Shown here piece by piece: positions 10,920-23,598 of a stretch of 64,000 bases of DNA (the stretch's first letter is position 1; every line of letters begins with the position of its first letter). The translations under genes and the position numbers were made by a program. The notes below the pieces were generated by a model. It had not been told where the DNA came from and searched no databases. It worked only from the letters and a program-made list of their open reading frames with translations. The stretch spans positions 9,915,908-9,979,907 of the forward strand of contig NC_066520.1 of assembly GCF_024679095.1 (NCBI RefSeq). Direction: 5' to 3'. The stretch is from Eriocheir sinensis. Taxonomy: Eukaryota > Arthropoda > Malacostraca > Decapoda > Varunidae.

Positions 10920-11895
10920 GATTGAAGGAATATACACGAAAATACAGATTACTGGTTAGAAGAAAAAGTGAATTGGAAACAGAAAGGTAAAGAAAGGTAG
11001 GATGGAATACATGAAGGAAAAGGAAACGATGGATGGAGAGGAACAAAGAAAGAAAGAGAGGTAGACTGAAGGAATATACACGAAACTACAGATTACTGGT
11101 TAGAAGAAAAAGTAAATAAGAAACAATGGTAAAGAAAGGTAGGATGGAATGCATGAAGGAAAAGGAAACGGTGGATGGAGAGGAACAAAGAAAGAAAGAG
11201 AGGTAGACTGAAGGAATATACACGAAAATACTGATTACTGGTTAGAAGAAAAAGTTAATAGGAATCAGAGAGGTAAAGAAAGGTAGGATGGAATGCATGA
11301 AGGGTAAGGAAACGATGGATGGAGAGGAACAAAGAAAGAAAGAGAGATAGACTGAAGGAATATACACGAAAATACAGATTACTGGTTAGAAGAAAAAGTT
11401 AATAGGAATCAGAAAGGTAATGAAAGGTAGGATGGAATGCATGAAGGAAAAGGAAACGATGGATGGAGAGGAACAAAGAAAGAAAGAGAGGTAGACTGAA
11501 GGAATATACACGAAAATACAGATCACTGGTTAGAAGAAAAAGTAAATAGGAATCAGAAAGGTAAAGAGAGGTAGGATGGAATGCATGAAGGAAAAGGAAA
11601 CGATGGATGGAGAGGAACAAAGAAAGAAAGAGAGGTAGACTGAAGGAATATACACGAAACTACTGATTACTGGTTAGAAGAAAAAGTAAATAGGAATCAG
11701 AAAGGTAATGAAAGGTAGGATGGAATGCGTGAAGGAAAAGGAAACGATGGATGGAGAGGAACAAAGAAAGAAAGAGAGGTAGATTGAAGGAATATACACG
11801 AAACTACTGATTACTGGTTAGAAGAAAAAGTTAATAGGAATCAGAAAGGTAAAGAGAGGTAGGATGGAATGCGTGAAGGGTAAGGAAACGATGGA
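10920..11895. repeat. 144-bp tandem array, seven copies
   Basis: TATACACGAA recurs at 10931, 11075, 11217, 11361, 11505, 11649 and 11793 (spacings 144, 142, 144, 144, 144, 144). Copies are nearly identical. Each contains GGATGGAATGCATGAAGG and ACTGGTTAGAAGAAAAAGT. Because 144 is a multiple of three, long open frames persist on the minus strand, but they are not genes. Confidence 0.9.
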
Positions 11896-12179
11896 TAACA
11901 AGAATGAATAGTGAAAGGATGTTACTATTAGAATGAGCTAATATAGTCGTAATAGGAGAATAAGGGGAGTAAGAAAGGATAACAAAAGAGATAGTGCCAT
12001 CGAGAAAGGGAGGTTGATATGGGAAGAAAGAAAACTAGGGAGGCAACAAAAATAAAAAAAAAATAAAAAAATGAAGGAAGGAGAGATAAGAATGAAAGAA
12101 AATGGGAGAAACAGGAACTCAGTGATCAGAAAAGACGATAGGAAGAACAGCATAAAAAAACAGAGGTTGGTATAAGAGA

Positions 12180-12520
12180 GAAGGAAACCAGGGAGATGAC
12201 GAAACTAAGAAGGAAAGAGGAAGGAGGAGAGATAAGAATGAGAGAAAATGGGAGTAGTAAAAGATTATAAAGAACAACGGAAGAGGGTCCGAAAAAAAAA
12301 GAGAAAGAAGGAAGCGAGTGAGATGATGAAACTAACAAGAGGAAGGAGGAGAGATAAGAATGAGAGAAACTGGGAATAACAAAAGATGATAAATAAGAAC
12401 GGAAGAGGGTACGAAGATGAATATAGATTGGTATAGGAAGAAGAAAACAAGGGAAGCGACGGTGAAACAAGGAAAGAGGAAGGAGGAGAGATAAGAGAGA
12501 AAATGGGAGAAGCAGATGAT
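12180..12520. repeat. Purine-rich tandem repeat, about 120-bp
   Basis: GGAGGAGAGATAAGAATGAG recurs near 12222, 12345 and, shortened, 12482. It lies between two better arrays and shares their A/G bias. Confidence 0.6.
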
Positions 12521-12539
12521 GATAAAGAACTATAGAAGA

Positions 12540-13180
12540 AAAAACGATAAGGAAGGTTGGTTAGTATTGGAAGGAAGAAACAAAGGAGCGATGAAGTTAA
12601 TGTGAAAAGAGAGAAAATGAGAAATAAGAAAGAGAAAATGGGAGAAGCAGATGATGATAAAGAATTATAGAAGAAGAAATAACGATAAGGAAGGTTGGTT
12701 AGTATTGGAAGGAAGAAACAAAGGAGCGATGAAGTTAATGTGAAAAGAGAGAAAATGAGAAATAAGAAAGAGAAAATGGGAGAAGCAGATGATGATAAAA
12801 AGATATAGAAAGAGAAAGAACGATAAGGAAGCTTGGTTAGTATTGGAAGGAAGGAATAAAGAAAGGAGCGATGAAGTTAATGTGAAAAGAGAGAAAATGA
12901 GAAATAAGAAAGAGAGAAAATGGGAGAAGCAGATGATGCTAAAGAATTATAGAAGAAGAAATAACGATAAGGAAGGTTGGTTAGTATTGGAAGGAAGGAA
13001 TAAAGAGAGGAAGTTGATATGAAAAGAGAAAAAAATGAGATATAAGAAAGAGAGAAAATGGGAGACAAAGCAGATGATAGTAAAGAGATATAGAAAGAGA
13101 AAGAACGATAAGAAAGCTTTGTTAGTATTAGAAGGAAGGAATAAAGAAAGAAAGAAGTTGATATGAAAAGAGAAAGAATG
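12540..13180. repeat. 138-144-bp purine-rich tandem array, five copies
   Basis: GG/CTTGGTTAGTATTGGAAGG recurs at 12555, 12693, 12831, 12975 and 13116 (spacings 138, 138, 144, 141). Units contain GATAAGGAAG and GAGCGATGAAGTTAATGTGA. The sequence is unrelated to the 144-bp array at 10920. Confidence 0.85.
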
Positions 13181-13737
13181 AGAGGAAATGGAGGAACAAA
13201 TGAATGCCGTAAATTGCGTAAAAGAACAAAAACAAGAAGAGGAAGCAATAAGAAAGTGATGAAGGAAGCAAGAGAAGCAACTGAGAACAAAGCCAACAAC
13301 GAAAGAGAAGGAAAGAAGAAGAGCATTAAAGAAGAGAACATAAACAAAATAGGCGATTAATAGAGAGAGAATGACCGCGAAACATGTAACAGTAAAAGAA
13401 AGGATTAAGTTTGTACAGGAAGAGAAAAAAAAAAGAAGGGAGGGAGTATATCAGGGGAGAGAGAGAGAGAAGGAATGGAGTCAGGTAGGAAGGAAGGTGG
13501 GTGGAAGCGAGTGAGGAAGGAAGGAAGGAAGGAAGGAAGCGGAGGAGGAGGAGGAGGGAAGATACTGCCTGGGGGGACGGAAGACAGGTTTAAGGATCCA
13601 GGAGGAGGAGGAGGAGGAGGTGGAGTATGTTGTTGGCGTAGGGCGGGTTGGAGGTGAGCTGGAGGGAGGATGGAAGGGAGGTTAGCCGTGGTGGGGAGAT
13701 AGGGAGGGGGGAGAAACACGGAAAGGGCAACGGTATA

Positions 13738-14023
13738 GTAGTAGTGGTTGTAGTAGTAGTAGTAGTAGTAGTAGTGTAGTTTGAGGTAAAAAAAAAAAAA
13801 AAAGCCACGTGTCTGGGTTCGAATACCTGTAGAGGGGTTGAGGAGGAAGAGGTAGGGGGGGAAGGAGGTGAGAAGGGAGATGGGGTAATTTGCAGTGCAC
13901 GTGAGGCGGGGTGACTATAGGTACCGGTAAAGGGCGAGGATGGGGAGGAATATAGAAGGGAAGGCTACTGAAGGAGATATAAGTAAGTGGTAGGGGTGAA
14001 GGAGGAGGAAGTGAAGGCGGAAG

Positions 14024-14095
<72 letters not shown>

Positions 14096-14147
14096 TGGAT
14101 TTTTGTGATGAAGAGTAAAATGAGTGGCGTTGCTTGTTCTTTGTAAG

Positions 14148-14190
<43 letters not shown>

Positions 14191-14266
14191 GTAGTAGTAA
14201 TAGTAGTAGTAGTGGACTTATGAGTAGTGTAGTGGTGATAATAAAGATAGATAGCATCGACAATAA

Positions 14267-14299
<33 letters not shown>

Positions 14300-14300
14300 C
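13738..14300. repeat. (AGT)n, (GT)n, (ATT)n, (AGT)n cluster
   Basis: (AGT)n near 13738-13775, (GT)n 14023-14090 with one interruption, (ATT)n 14149-14190, interrupted (AGT)n 14190-14300. Confidence 0.92.
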
Positions 14301-14618
14301 AGCGGTAGTGGAGGCAGCAGCAGCGCGTAAGACCAGCAGCAGGGGCAGTAGTCAGCTCCTAATAAAACAACAACAAACAATAAAAAACAATTATTATCAG
14401 CAGCCATCCGACCACAAGCCAGTGTCCTCTGCCCTTTCTCCCTCCCTCAGACCCTCCCCCCTCCCTCCCCCTACATCTGCCGCCCTGCTCACGTGGGCCA
14501 TCTCTACCTACCTCACCTGTCCCACCAATTATCACACGCCTAACTGTTTTATTAGGCAGCACGGGCCGTTCTACGTTGTTTGGCCACGTGTCATTGAACC
14601 TTGTGCTGGGCTGCTATC

Positions 14619-14654
<36 letters not shown>

Positions 14655-14734
14655 GCACCTCCGTTACTGTCTTCCTATCTCTCCTTGTTTGTCTCTCTGC
14701 CCTTGCCTCTCTCCTCCTGGTCCCGCTGCACTAC

Positions 14735-14775
<41 letters not shown>

Positions 14776-15639
14776 GCAAAGCTTCTTTTCGCCTCGTCTT
14801 TAAAAAGGATGGAATTGCTTGGCCGAACTCAAATAGTCGAACTTGTAACCTTCGTCTGTGTATTTGTATCCGTCTATTTATACTTCCTTTCTCTGTATTT
14901 ACACTTTTTACTCATTATTCACCGGCTTCGAGTCATTTGCGCAATGTGTGTGTGTGTGTCCGACCTGTGACCCAGCTAAACGTGGCGCCCCAGCTGCCTC
15001 GGGCCTCCTCCTGCTGCTTCTGCTGGCGTCATAGGGAGAGAGGGGGTGAGGGAGGCGATGGGGAAGAAGGCAAGGAACGGTCCTGCAGGGTGAGGCTGAT
15101 GACTTGTTGGTGCTGGAGGAAGAGTTGCCACCAGCTATGCTCCACACACACACATACATACACAAAGGCTGCGTACGGAGGGAAGCATGTTAGGGTCTGA
15201 TCATAAAAAGCGGGACTGCATACAAGACCTTTGACTCGCCGACGTGTGTACAATAATTTGATTAAAGCGATGTGAAAGGGTTCAGTGAGCCTTGACCCTC
15301 CGCACCACCACACCACTGCCACCACGTCATACGCACAGCCACAGCCATGTCAATCATCCCAGTATATAATATTCAAAGCAACATCCGTCTTCCTCGTGGC
15401 TTGCAGGAGATTTAAGGAAGATATATGCCTCTGTTTTAGCACCTCTGAAGTATACGACACACAAACAAGGCGTCAAGAAGGGCGGTATCTTGCTGGGGGT
15501 GGGTGGTGGTGGTGGCTGGCGTGTTCGGGGAGAGGAGCGGGGAGCATAGGGGAGGGGTCATCGTACCGCTGGCAGCATTGAGTGGCTGACCCCGACCTAC
15601 GCAAGTTCTGTATAGTGGAGTAATTAAGGCAAAAGAAAA

Positions 15640-16120
15640 CACGGCGCCCACTCCCTGCACCCTGCAGCGCTCGGAGGCACGCTTCCTGCTCTCGTCAAAT
15701 TTTGGAAAATGTTTGGATTCCCCCCCGCGGCGACGGCCCAGGAGTTTGTTGCATTGAAGCCGCGGGGAGTTGGGGGTCACCAGGGACGCTTGCTACACAC
15801 TCCGCGCCCCGCCCCTCCACCACCGTCAGCCGCCAGCCCGCCAGCAAGCCGCACTCTCTCGCCGCGGACCACTTAACTCGTCATTTGAGCCAGGAAAGCC
15901 ACGCCACGTTCGCCATCCCTGATCCCGCCGCCACGCACGTACGCGTAACCACGGCGCCTGCTCTCCCGGGGGATGCACGCTTGTGAGTCAGCCAGCCCTC
16001 AGCCGGCCGTCGTGGGGCCCCCGCTTTGCACTCAAACAAGGAAAGGTACACACACATACACACAGGAAGTGAAGCGACGCTCTCTTCCACCCGGGGTTGT
16101 AAGATGGTAGCGCCGCGAGG
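15640..16120. promoter_or_regulatory. CpG-rich unique block
   Basis: This is one of the few CG-dinucleotide-rich, repeat-free stretches (for example GCCGCGGGGAG, CTCGCCGCGGACC, CACGTACGCGTAACCACGGC). It may be a promoter or first exon region. It ends before a tandem GGCTGGCTCGTGGCTCGTCC duplication at about 16155-16220. No convincing coding frame was found. Confidence 0.35.
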
Positions 16121-16334
16121 CTCAACGGAGCGATCGTCCTGCCGACGTGGCTGCTTGGCTCACTGGCTGGCTCGTGGCTCGTCCCTGTGGCTGGCTCGTG
16201 GCTCGTCCCTGTGGCTGGCTCTTTCTTATTTTATTTTCTTCTGTTTCCTATTGCTGCTGCTGCTCGTCCAACGTCACCCCTCCTGAAGATTCTCTCTCTC
16301 TCTTCTCTCTCTCGTGTGTGCATGTAGATCTATG

Positions 16335-16395
<61 letters not shown>

Positions 16396-16406
16396 TACTG
16401 ACACTG

Positions 16407-16447
<41 letters not shown>

Positions 16448-17314
16448 CGAACGAAAGAAAGCAGGGAAAGAAGGAAGGAAAAATATTTAGCCTAATGTTC
16501 GTGTTAGCTATCTTATGCCCTGCCGTGTAAGCTATTTTTTGCGAAGTCTTGGAGAGTTGCACGGTCATTTGCATAGTGTGTGTGTGTGTGTGTGTGTGTA
16601 GGCCAGGGAGGAGAGGGACTAATCTTTTTCGGAACTAATATCGTATTTTTGATGCACTTCCGTCATCAATATCTCGTTAATTTCTTTGGGGAATCCCTCA
16701 CCGCTTCCCTCACTTTTTTTTTTTTTTTCTCCGTTCCTTCTCAAGTTCCCTGCACCTGCTCCTCTTCCTCCTCCTACCTCCTCTGTCTTTCCGCTAAACT
16801 TTTTCTTCCTTCCAGTTTTTTGTTCCTTCCGCCCTCTGTCCTGACTTTTCCTTCCTTCCTCATAATCCCTTTTCTCATTTTCTTTTTCTATCCCGACAAA
16901 CTTTCTTCCCTTTCTTCCTTTATTTCTGCTTCTCCCACCTGTCCTTACTCTTCCTTCATAACCTTTTCTTTCCTCCCGACAAACTTTCTTCCCTTTCTTC
17001 CTTTGTTTCTCCTTCTCCCACCTGTCCTTACTCTTCCTTCATAACCTTTTCTTTCCTCCCGCCAAACTTTCTACCTCTCATCCCTTCTTATTTTTTCCTC
17101 TCCCTTCTGTCCTCCCTCATTCCTCTTCTTTCCTTTCCCCAAACTTTTTCCTCTCCCTCCTGCCTCATCCCTCCTCTTTTGCCCTCACGCTTTCCTGCTC
17201 CTCGTCGTCACGTAGTGCAGAGCGAGAGAGAGAATAAAATAAACAAGACAAACAAACAAGCACTGGAGAAGTAAGTATGTGTACTGCGCGTCGGGGCTTC
17301 GGATAGCGTGAAAA

Positions 17315-17400
17315 GATTGGTCGATTAAGAACCAATCAAGAGCAGGCGGGGATGACGTCACCCAGCCATGGCGTCATCCAGTGGCGGGGCCGGGGAGGTG
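17315..17400. promoter_or_regulatory. Candidate promoter/enhancer: inverted CCAAT pair and CRE
   Basis: GATTGGT (17315) and ACCAATC (17331) form two CCAAT boxes in inverted arrangement. A perfect palindromic CRE, TGACGTCA, is at 17353-17360. A second GATGACG/CGTCATC inverted pair spans 17351-17378, and GGCGGGGCCGGGGAGG follows. Such clustering in otherwise unique sequence suggests a regulatory element bound by NF-Y and CREB/ATF. No TATA box or open reading frame shows which way it would drive. Confidence 0.4.
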
Positions 17401-17804
17401 GCTGATGCATGCTGATTGCTGACGGTCGTTCCTATTCTTGCTGACACACATCACGCCGCGGTTATTCCTCCACACGTGCCGATCTCGAGTGGATGAAGCT
17501 CAGCCGTGGGATCCATCTGCGTGACCCGGCCCATGTTCAGGTCCTCAGAGTCTGGTCTTTCCGCAATCCTCTGACCCGTTGGCTGTCATTAGCGTCTCAC
17601 CCGTCAACCCCAGCTGTGATTGCGGCTCGTGAAAAGTAGAGCAGCGGGAGGTTACGCTCATGGACTGTAAAAAGAAAGGCGCCGCAAGAACGAGAGTCCC
17701 TAGCTGCCTCCACCACCACCACCTCCACCGTCATCTGTCCACGCCAGCACAAGCCTTGCCATCACCACTTTGACAACGAAAGACTTAGTGTATCTGTTTA
17801 TCTT

Positions 17805-17857
<53 letters not shown>

Positions 17858-18711
17858 TTTTTCGCCCTCGTCTTGGCCAACCAACATTCATGAGCTTCGT
17901 GGTTACTTTCTCGTGACGGCGGTTCACATTCTGCCTAAGTGGCTCACGTCAGAACGGTCTGTCGCTCCCATTCTCCTTCCTTAATTCTCTTTAAGTCTTG
18001 AGTTGGGGGAAAAGATCATTAATATCTTCGCAGTCATTCATCTTTCATATTGGTGGTGCTGAACACTGTCGGAAATTCAATTATTTTTGTTGGCGTGGTC
18101 CTGTTAAGGGTCCAGGTGTGCAGATCAGATACACCTGCTCGGGCTGGCGGCTGGTGGCTGGTGCACGCCCTGTGTCGACACACCGTGCCGCCTCCTGACA
18201 CACTTTCATGTCCGTCGACTTGTTCTCTGGCTTGAGGTTTCGCATCACCTTTTTCCCAGCCACGTTGAGCGGAGCGACAGGAGTTGTGAGTTGTGGGTCA
18301 GCAGGTGTGCTGACAACGGCGTGAGGGAGGCGTGTCCTCCATTCCTCCCCCAGACACCAATGGCTATTGTTGTTGGCCGGTGGCGTCACACAAGGTGACA
18401 AATCGCAGATCAGCGAGACGAAGACTGATTATTTCGTCGATAACTTAGGCGATCAAGAGGATCTTGGGAGCGATTCATCAATCACACCAGCGTCAGGGTA
18501 CGGAGAGCCTGCACGGAAACACCGGCGTGCTGCACCCCTGCCCTGTGCCCGCCCCTCGCCCGCCGCCCTTGGCCGCCGCCACACACGGGCCTCGCGTGCT
18601 GGCGCAACGCCTTGTTACTGCAATACATCAGATGACAAATGAGAGGTGAAAAGCTCTGGCACACAGCTTGTACCGGTCACTGAGGTCACCACGGCCAGAT
18701 GGTTGCTCAGA

Positions 18712-19098
<387 letters not shown>

Positions 19099-19714
19099 CA
19101 TATGACCTGCTTCTAAAGTATTGATCTGAGTCTAAGACTTTTATAGAAATATTTGCACGAAGCTAATATTCCAAGCAGTCTTTTAGTAAACGCAACTAGT
19201 TGAATATTATGATTAAGTATATCCTTCTCGAAATGAAGTGAACTAGATCTTTTTGCATACTCATATTATGAGATCCTCTTCTGCCTTGGGCTAATACGGT
19301 GCGAGGGAACTTTACCGCGCTGAACCATGGTCGTTGGACGAGCGCGGCGGGCTGAGTGGGAGGAAAAAGGGCAAGAGGTGCAGCTGGCTTGGGTCTTCGT
19401 GGCTTTCAGCGCCAGTCTCCGGTAGCGGCGCCCGTTTTGTCGTGAAAATGGAAGAGGAAAAAAGAAGTAAAGAAGAAAGAAAAATATCCCGTTGCGTCCA
19501 GCGTTTCTTGTTAAGCTTCGTCGTCAAATGATTATATTTTTGTGTCTGGCTTCACCGTTATTCAACTTTTTCCCCTTCTTTTTTTGTGTTCGTGTGTTTT
19601 CCAGTTGTCAGCCATGGGAACTTGTGTCGTCTGTAACGATTTGCACGAAATTCTTTTTTTATTATTCCTCCTGTTTCGAAACTCCGAAATAATGAGCCTC
19701 GGAACGGAACTTAA

Positions 19715-19717
<3 letters not shown>

Positions 19718-19772
<55 letters not shown>

Positions 19773-19976
19773 TTCGAGTAAAAAAAAGTCGGTTCTGGAA
19801 AATATTAGACATTTCTTTGAGGTATAAATTGAGGAAAAGAAGGAGGAGGAGGAGGAAGAGGAGGAAACTTGTCTTCTTTGATTTTGATAAATTACTCTCA
19901 AAAAGTAAGTGTTTGAAACTTGACTGACGCGTAAGTCATAATAGATTGGACGAGGAGTTATTCAATCAACAGTTTT

Positions 19977-20052
<76 letters not shown>
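19718..20052. repeat. (GT)n and (GA)n
   Basis: (GT)n 19718-19770 and (GA)n 19979-20052. The flank at 19100-19700 is unique sequence without a recognisable gene. Confidence 0.93.
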
Positions 20053-20053
<1 letters not shown>

Positions 20054-20729
20054 GGGTGGCAGGCAGGCATGCGGGGCGGCCCTTGACAAGGCATAACCTT
20101 ATAAACAGTTTACTGGCGCCCTTGACCGAGCACATGGTTCTCGATAAACAGTTTACTCACTCTGTTTCTATACGAGTACGTTGCTGTCCTTCCTCCTCCC
20201 TTCTCCCCCCGTACCCCCTTTTTCCTCCCCTCCACTTTTCTCGCCCATTGTTCACGTCATCACTCTTCTTACGTTTCCACTTGCCTGCCTTTTTTTCCTC
20301 TTATTTCATTTCCTATTGTTTTATCTTTCATGGGTAGTATTTTCCCCACCTCGAGCCCCTCCCCCCATCCATCTGCTTTTTCTTCTTCCACTTCTATTCT
20401 TTCCTATACTTTCACTTCCTCTCTTCCTCCTTCCCTCCCTGCTGCCTCTTGCTGCTTAGATACACGAGTCAGTAACCTTTCCACACACACACACCTCCTC
20501 CCCTATCATCACATTCTGTACCTAACATCCCCTTTTTCCCTTCACATTCTCCTCCTCCTTCCAACCCCCTCCACCCTCACGTCCCCCCACACACCCACAT
20601 CATCTTTTATTACCCATTTACACTCTGCGCAGCCTCACCCATATCTTGACGACCCCCACTCCACCACCACCACCAGCCTCCCTTCCTTCCCCATATACTC
20701 CCTGCCACGCTAGATGAGACGGTATCGGA

Positions 20730-21340
20730 GTAGCTAAAAGGGAGGAGAGGGAGATGGTGATAGGGGGAGAGGAAGGGGGAAACGTTGCGCAGGTGGGGAA
20801 GGGAGGAAAGAGGAATGAGGCGTGTTGTGGGGAGATGTCAGAGAAAGGAAGGGGAGGAAGAGTGAGGAAGGGAAAGGAAGGGGTGGGGAGCATAGTGCAG
20901 TAGGCAAAGGGAAGGGGAAGGAAAGGGAGGGGTGAGTAAGGAAGGAAAAGGAATGGATGGAGAGTTTAGTGCAGTAGGGTAAGGAAAGGGAGGGGTGATG
21001 GAGGGAAGGGAAGGAATGGTGCTGTTACTTGGTTATGGGAAGGGAAAGGGAGGAGTGAGTAAGGGAGCGGAGTAGCCTAAAAGAAAGGAAGGGAAGGATG
21101 AGTAAGAGAGAGAAAGAAATGGCTGAGGAGTAAAGTGCAGTAGGCTAAGGAAAGGGAGGGCTGAGGGAGGGACGTGAAGGAATGGTGTCCCTACTTATGG
21201 GAAGGGGAAGGAGTAAGGGAGGGGAAAACGGAGTAGGCTAAAAGGAAGGAAGGGAGAGGAGGGGAGAATGACGCATGCGGGTTTGTCGAAGTGGAAAAAG
21301 GGGGATTAGGGGAAAGGGAAGAGTGAGGGAAGGAGATTTT
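20730..21340. repeat. G/A-rich degenerate minisatellite
   Basis: GTGCAGTAGG(C/G)(A/T)AAGG recurs near 20893, 20970 and 21135 with GGGAGGGGTGAGTAAGG between. It is loosely repeated, with no coding content. Confidence 0.6.
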
Positions 21341-21499
21341 AAATGGAAAATGAGGGGATCAATTTTTTTTTAGAACGATGGAAGAGGAGAGGGGTGGTGG
21401 CGTTGGAGAGAGGAAGGGAGGAGAGGGCAGCCTTGTATCAGCTAGGTTGTGGCTCATTGGTGTCTCAGTGTGTGTGGCGTTCAAGGGGTCCCACGTTAA

Positions 21500-21751
21500 G
21501 GGGATATTACACTGGGCAAATTTCCCGTGGGTCTTCAGTCAAACCACGATTTCCGCTAGCGAGGTTTTCATTTGTTTCTTGTTATTGCTGCTGATGATGA
21601 TGGTGAGTAATACCGTCGTCCTTTGGTGAAATCTATCGTAGCTTTGGAAGATCGTGGACATGTCAGAAAACCACGGAAATATGAGAACCACGCCAGCGGA
21701 AATCGTGGTTTGACTGAAGATCCACGGAAAATTTGCCCAGTGTATTAGCCC
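21500..21751. mobile_element. 252-bp MITE with long terminal inverted repeats
   Basis: The left arm (21500-21561) and right arm (21691-21751) are inverted copies of about 61 bp. Shared blocks include ACACTGGGCAAATTT and TCTTCAGTCAAACCACGATT, with only a few mismatches. The spacer is 129 bp and non-coding. TTAA lies directly before the left end and TTAG directly after the right end, so the target duplication could be TTAA (piggyBac-like) or TTA/TAA (PIF/Harbinger-like). No transposase is present, so it is non-autonomous. The arms could fold into a hairpin. Confidence 0.8.
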
Positions 21752-22422
21752 TTAGAGTTCGTGAGAAGACTGCGGTTGGTATTCTCAGACGCTTTCGCCT
21801 CTCACATCAATTATTTCCAAAGGCCGAAAAGGAGATCAAGCGGGTTCTAATGAGTGGTGTTTTATGTTCATGGTGCAGGAGGGTCTAACCACCACCAGGG
21901 TCATAAAATTACCCATGGAAACGCTTAAAACTCCTACGACTGCCTTGTCTAATCTGTGAGCTATGACGCTGTGTTTGAGAATATGGTCGTGTGACTTCAA
22001 TCATTTTCATGTTCATTTATAATAATTTCTATAGTACGTATGGAATGACCTGCCCAAGTCCACTTCTTATTCGCAATCGTCAGTAAGTTACCATCAACCA
22101 TTGTCTGTTTGTTCCCTAATCCATGACCCTCAGTTCGTATCCCAACATATCACACCTAGCACTCGAATTTCTGTTTTTGTTCACCTCCTACCAATTAATT
22201 TAGAACACCTCCATGCTGTCCATTAACTTTAAATTGCTTCGTGACTTAAGACCATTGGAGCTCCGGTAGGGGGGATATTGAGGGCCCCCGAGAGACACTA
22301 TCATAAAAAAAATACGCCCGCTCCATAACTGGTTCAGGCCGACCACAAAGAGCCCCTCAAAAAACGCTTAAGGGTGAAGTGGACGTTGATGTGCGTAGAA
22401 AAAAATATACTGTAAATTAGGG

Positions 22423-22658
<236 letters not shown>

Positions 22659-23460
22659 TACGTACTTTCAGAGAGGAAAAATCATACTTTCTCGACACAA
22701 ATTTGCAAGAGAAAGGGAAGGACGAAAAGTTAATGTGAAGTTAAGGAAAAGGAAGAGAAATGTTTAGGAAATGAAAGGGAGGGGAATGGAATGGAACGGA
22801 TAGGAAGGGAAAGGCAGTGTAGGCAAGGATTGCTAACTGAAGTGAGGGGGGAAGGGTGCATGGGAAAGGATGGGTAGGTAGAGTAAGGAAGTGGAAGGAA
22901 AAATAGAAAAGGAAGAGAGGAGAAAGGAAGGAAAGGACGTGGAAGAGGGAAGGGAAGGAAAGAAAAGGATAAGAAATGAAGGAGAGAAGGAAGAAAAGCG
23001 AAAGAATGTTCAGAGAAATGGAAGGAAGGAAGGGAAGTAAAGGGAGAGGAGTTGAAGAAATGGAGGAAGAGAAGGGAAGGGAAGAAAGGAGAGGGAGGAA
23101 AAAAAAAAGTTAAGTGAAGGGAAATTAAATGATGAAAAGGGAGAGTTGAAGAGGGGTTAGGAAAGGGAAGGAAAGGAAAGCGAAATTAAGTGAAGGGAAA
23201 GAACGGGATGTTAAGTGAAGGGAAATGGAGGGAAGGGAAGGGAGGAGGATCAGGAAATCCCTTCTTCCCCGCCTATTTAGCAGTCTCCATTTCGTCATTT
23301 CCCGCAGTTCGAGTCCCGTCGCGTTGATGTTTGTTTTTTGTTTGTTTTTTATGTTCGTTTTTGTCTTATTCACTGTTGTTTGTTTCGTATATTCGTAGTG
23401 GAGACAATAGACTCCTGCACCTCCTCCTCCTCCTCCTCCTCTTCCTCCTCCTCCTCCTGG

Positions 23461-23490
23461 TACTACTACTACTACTACTACTTATACTAT

Positions 23491-23583
<93 letters not shown>
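23461..23583. repeat. (ACT)n, left of the truncated LINE
   Basis: About 40 ACT units with one interruption, followed by a T run and the LINE fragment. Confidence 0.95.
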
Positions 23584-23585
<2 letters not shown>

Positions 23586-23598
23586 TTTTTTTCTACTT

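Larger units (their letters stand above)
14430..18700. other. Largely unique, GC-richer region, no recognisable gene
   Basis: Apart from (CT)n at 14619-14651 and 14733-14774, (GA)n at 16337-16393, (CA)n at 16410-16444 and 17810-17853, and a C/T-rich block at 16690-17210, this is the longest stretch of complex sequence. Open frames such as 18367-18642 have no motif I know. It is probably intron, UTR or regulatory sequence. The C/T-rich block contains a repeated unit of about 123 bp (CCTTACTCTTCCTTCATAAC near 16943 and 17026 region). Confidence 0.5.

Noticed and set aside
11399..11620. Repetitive hydrophobic protein on the minus strand
   Set aside because: It follows the 144-bp tandem array. 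The unit is a multiple of three, so any stop-free frame stays open in each copy.
13780..13840. Possible tRNA or SINE: poly(A) followed by GGGTTCGAATACC
   Set aside because: Only a B-box-like sequence is present. The T-stem does not pair, no A box lies at the right distance, and no second copy exists.
18367..18642. 91-codon frame in unique GC-rich sequence
   Set aside because: There is no recognisable motif, composition looks non-coding, and no splice sites fit its edges.
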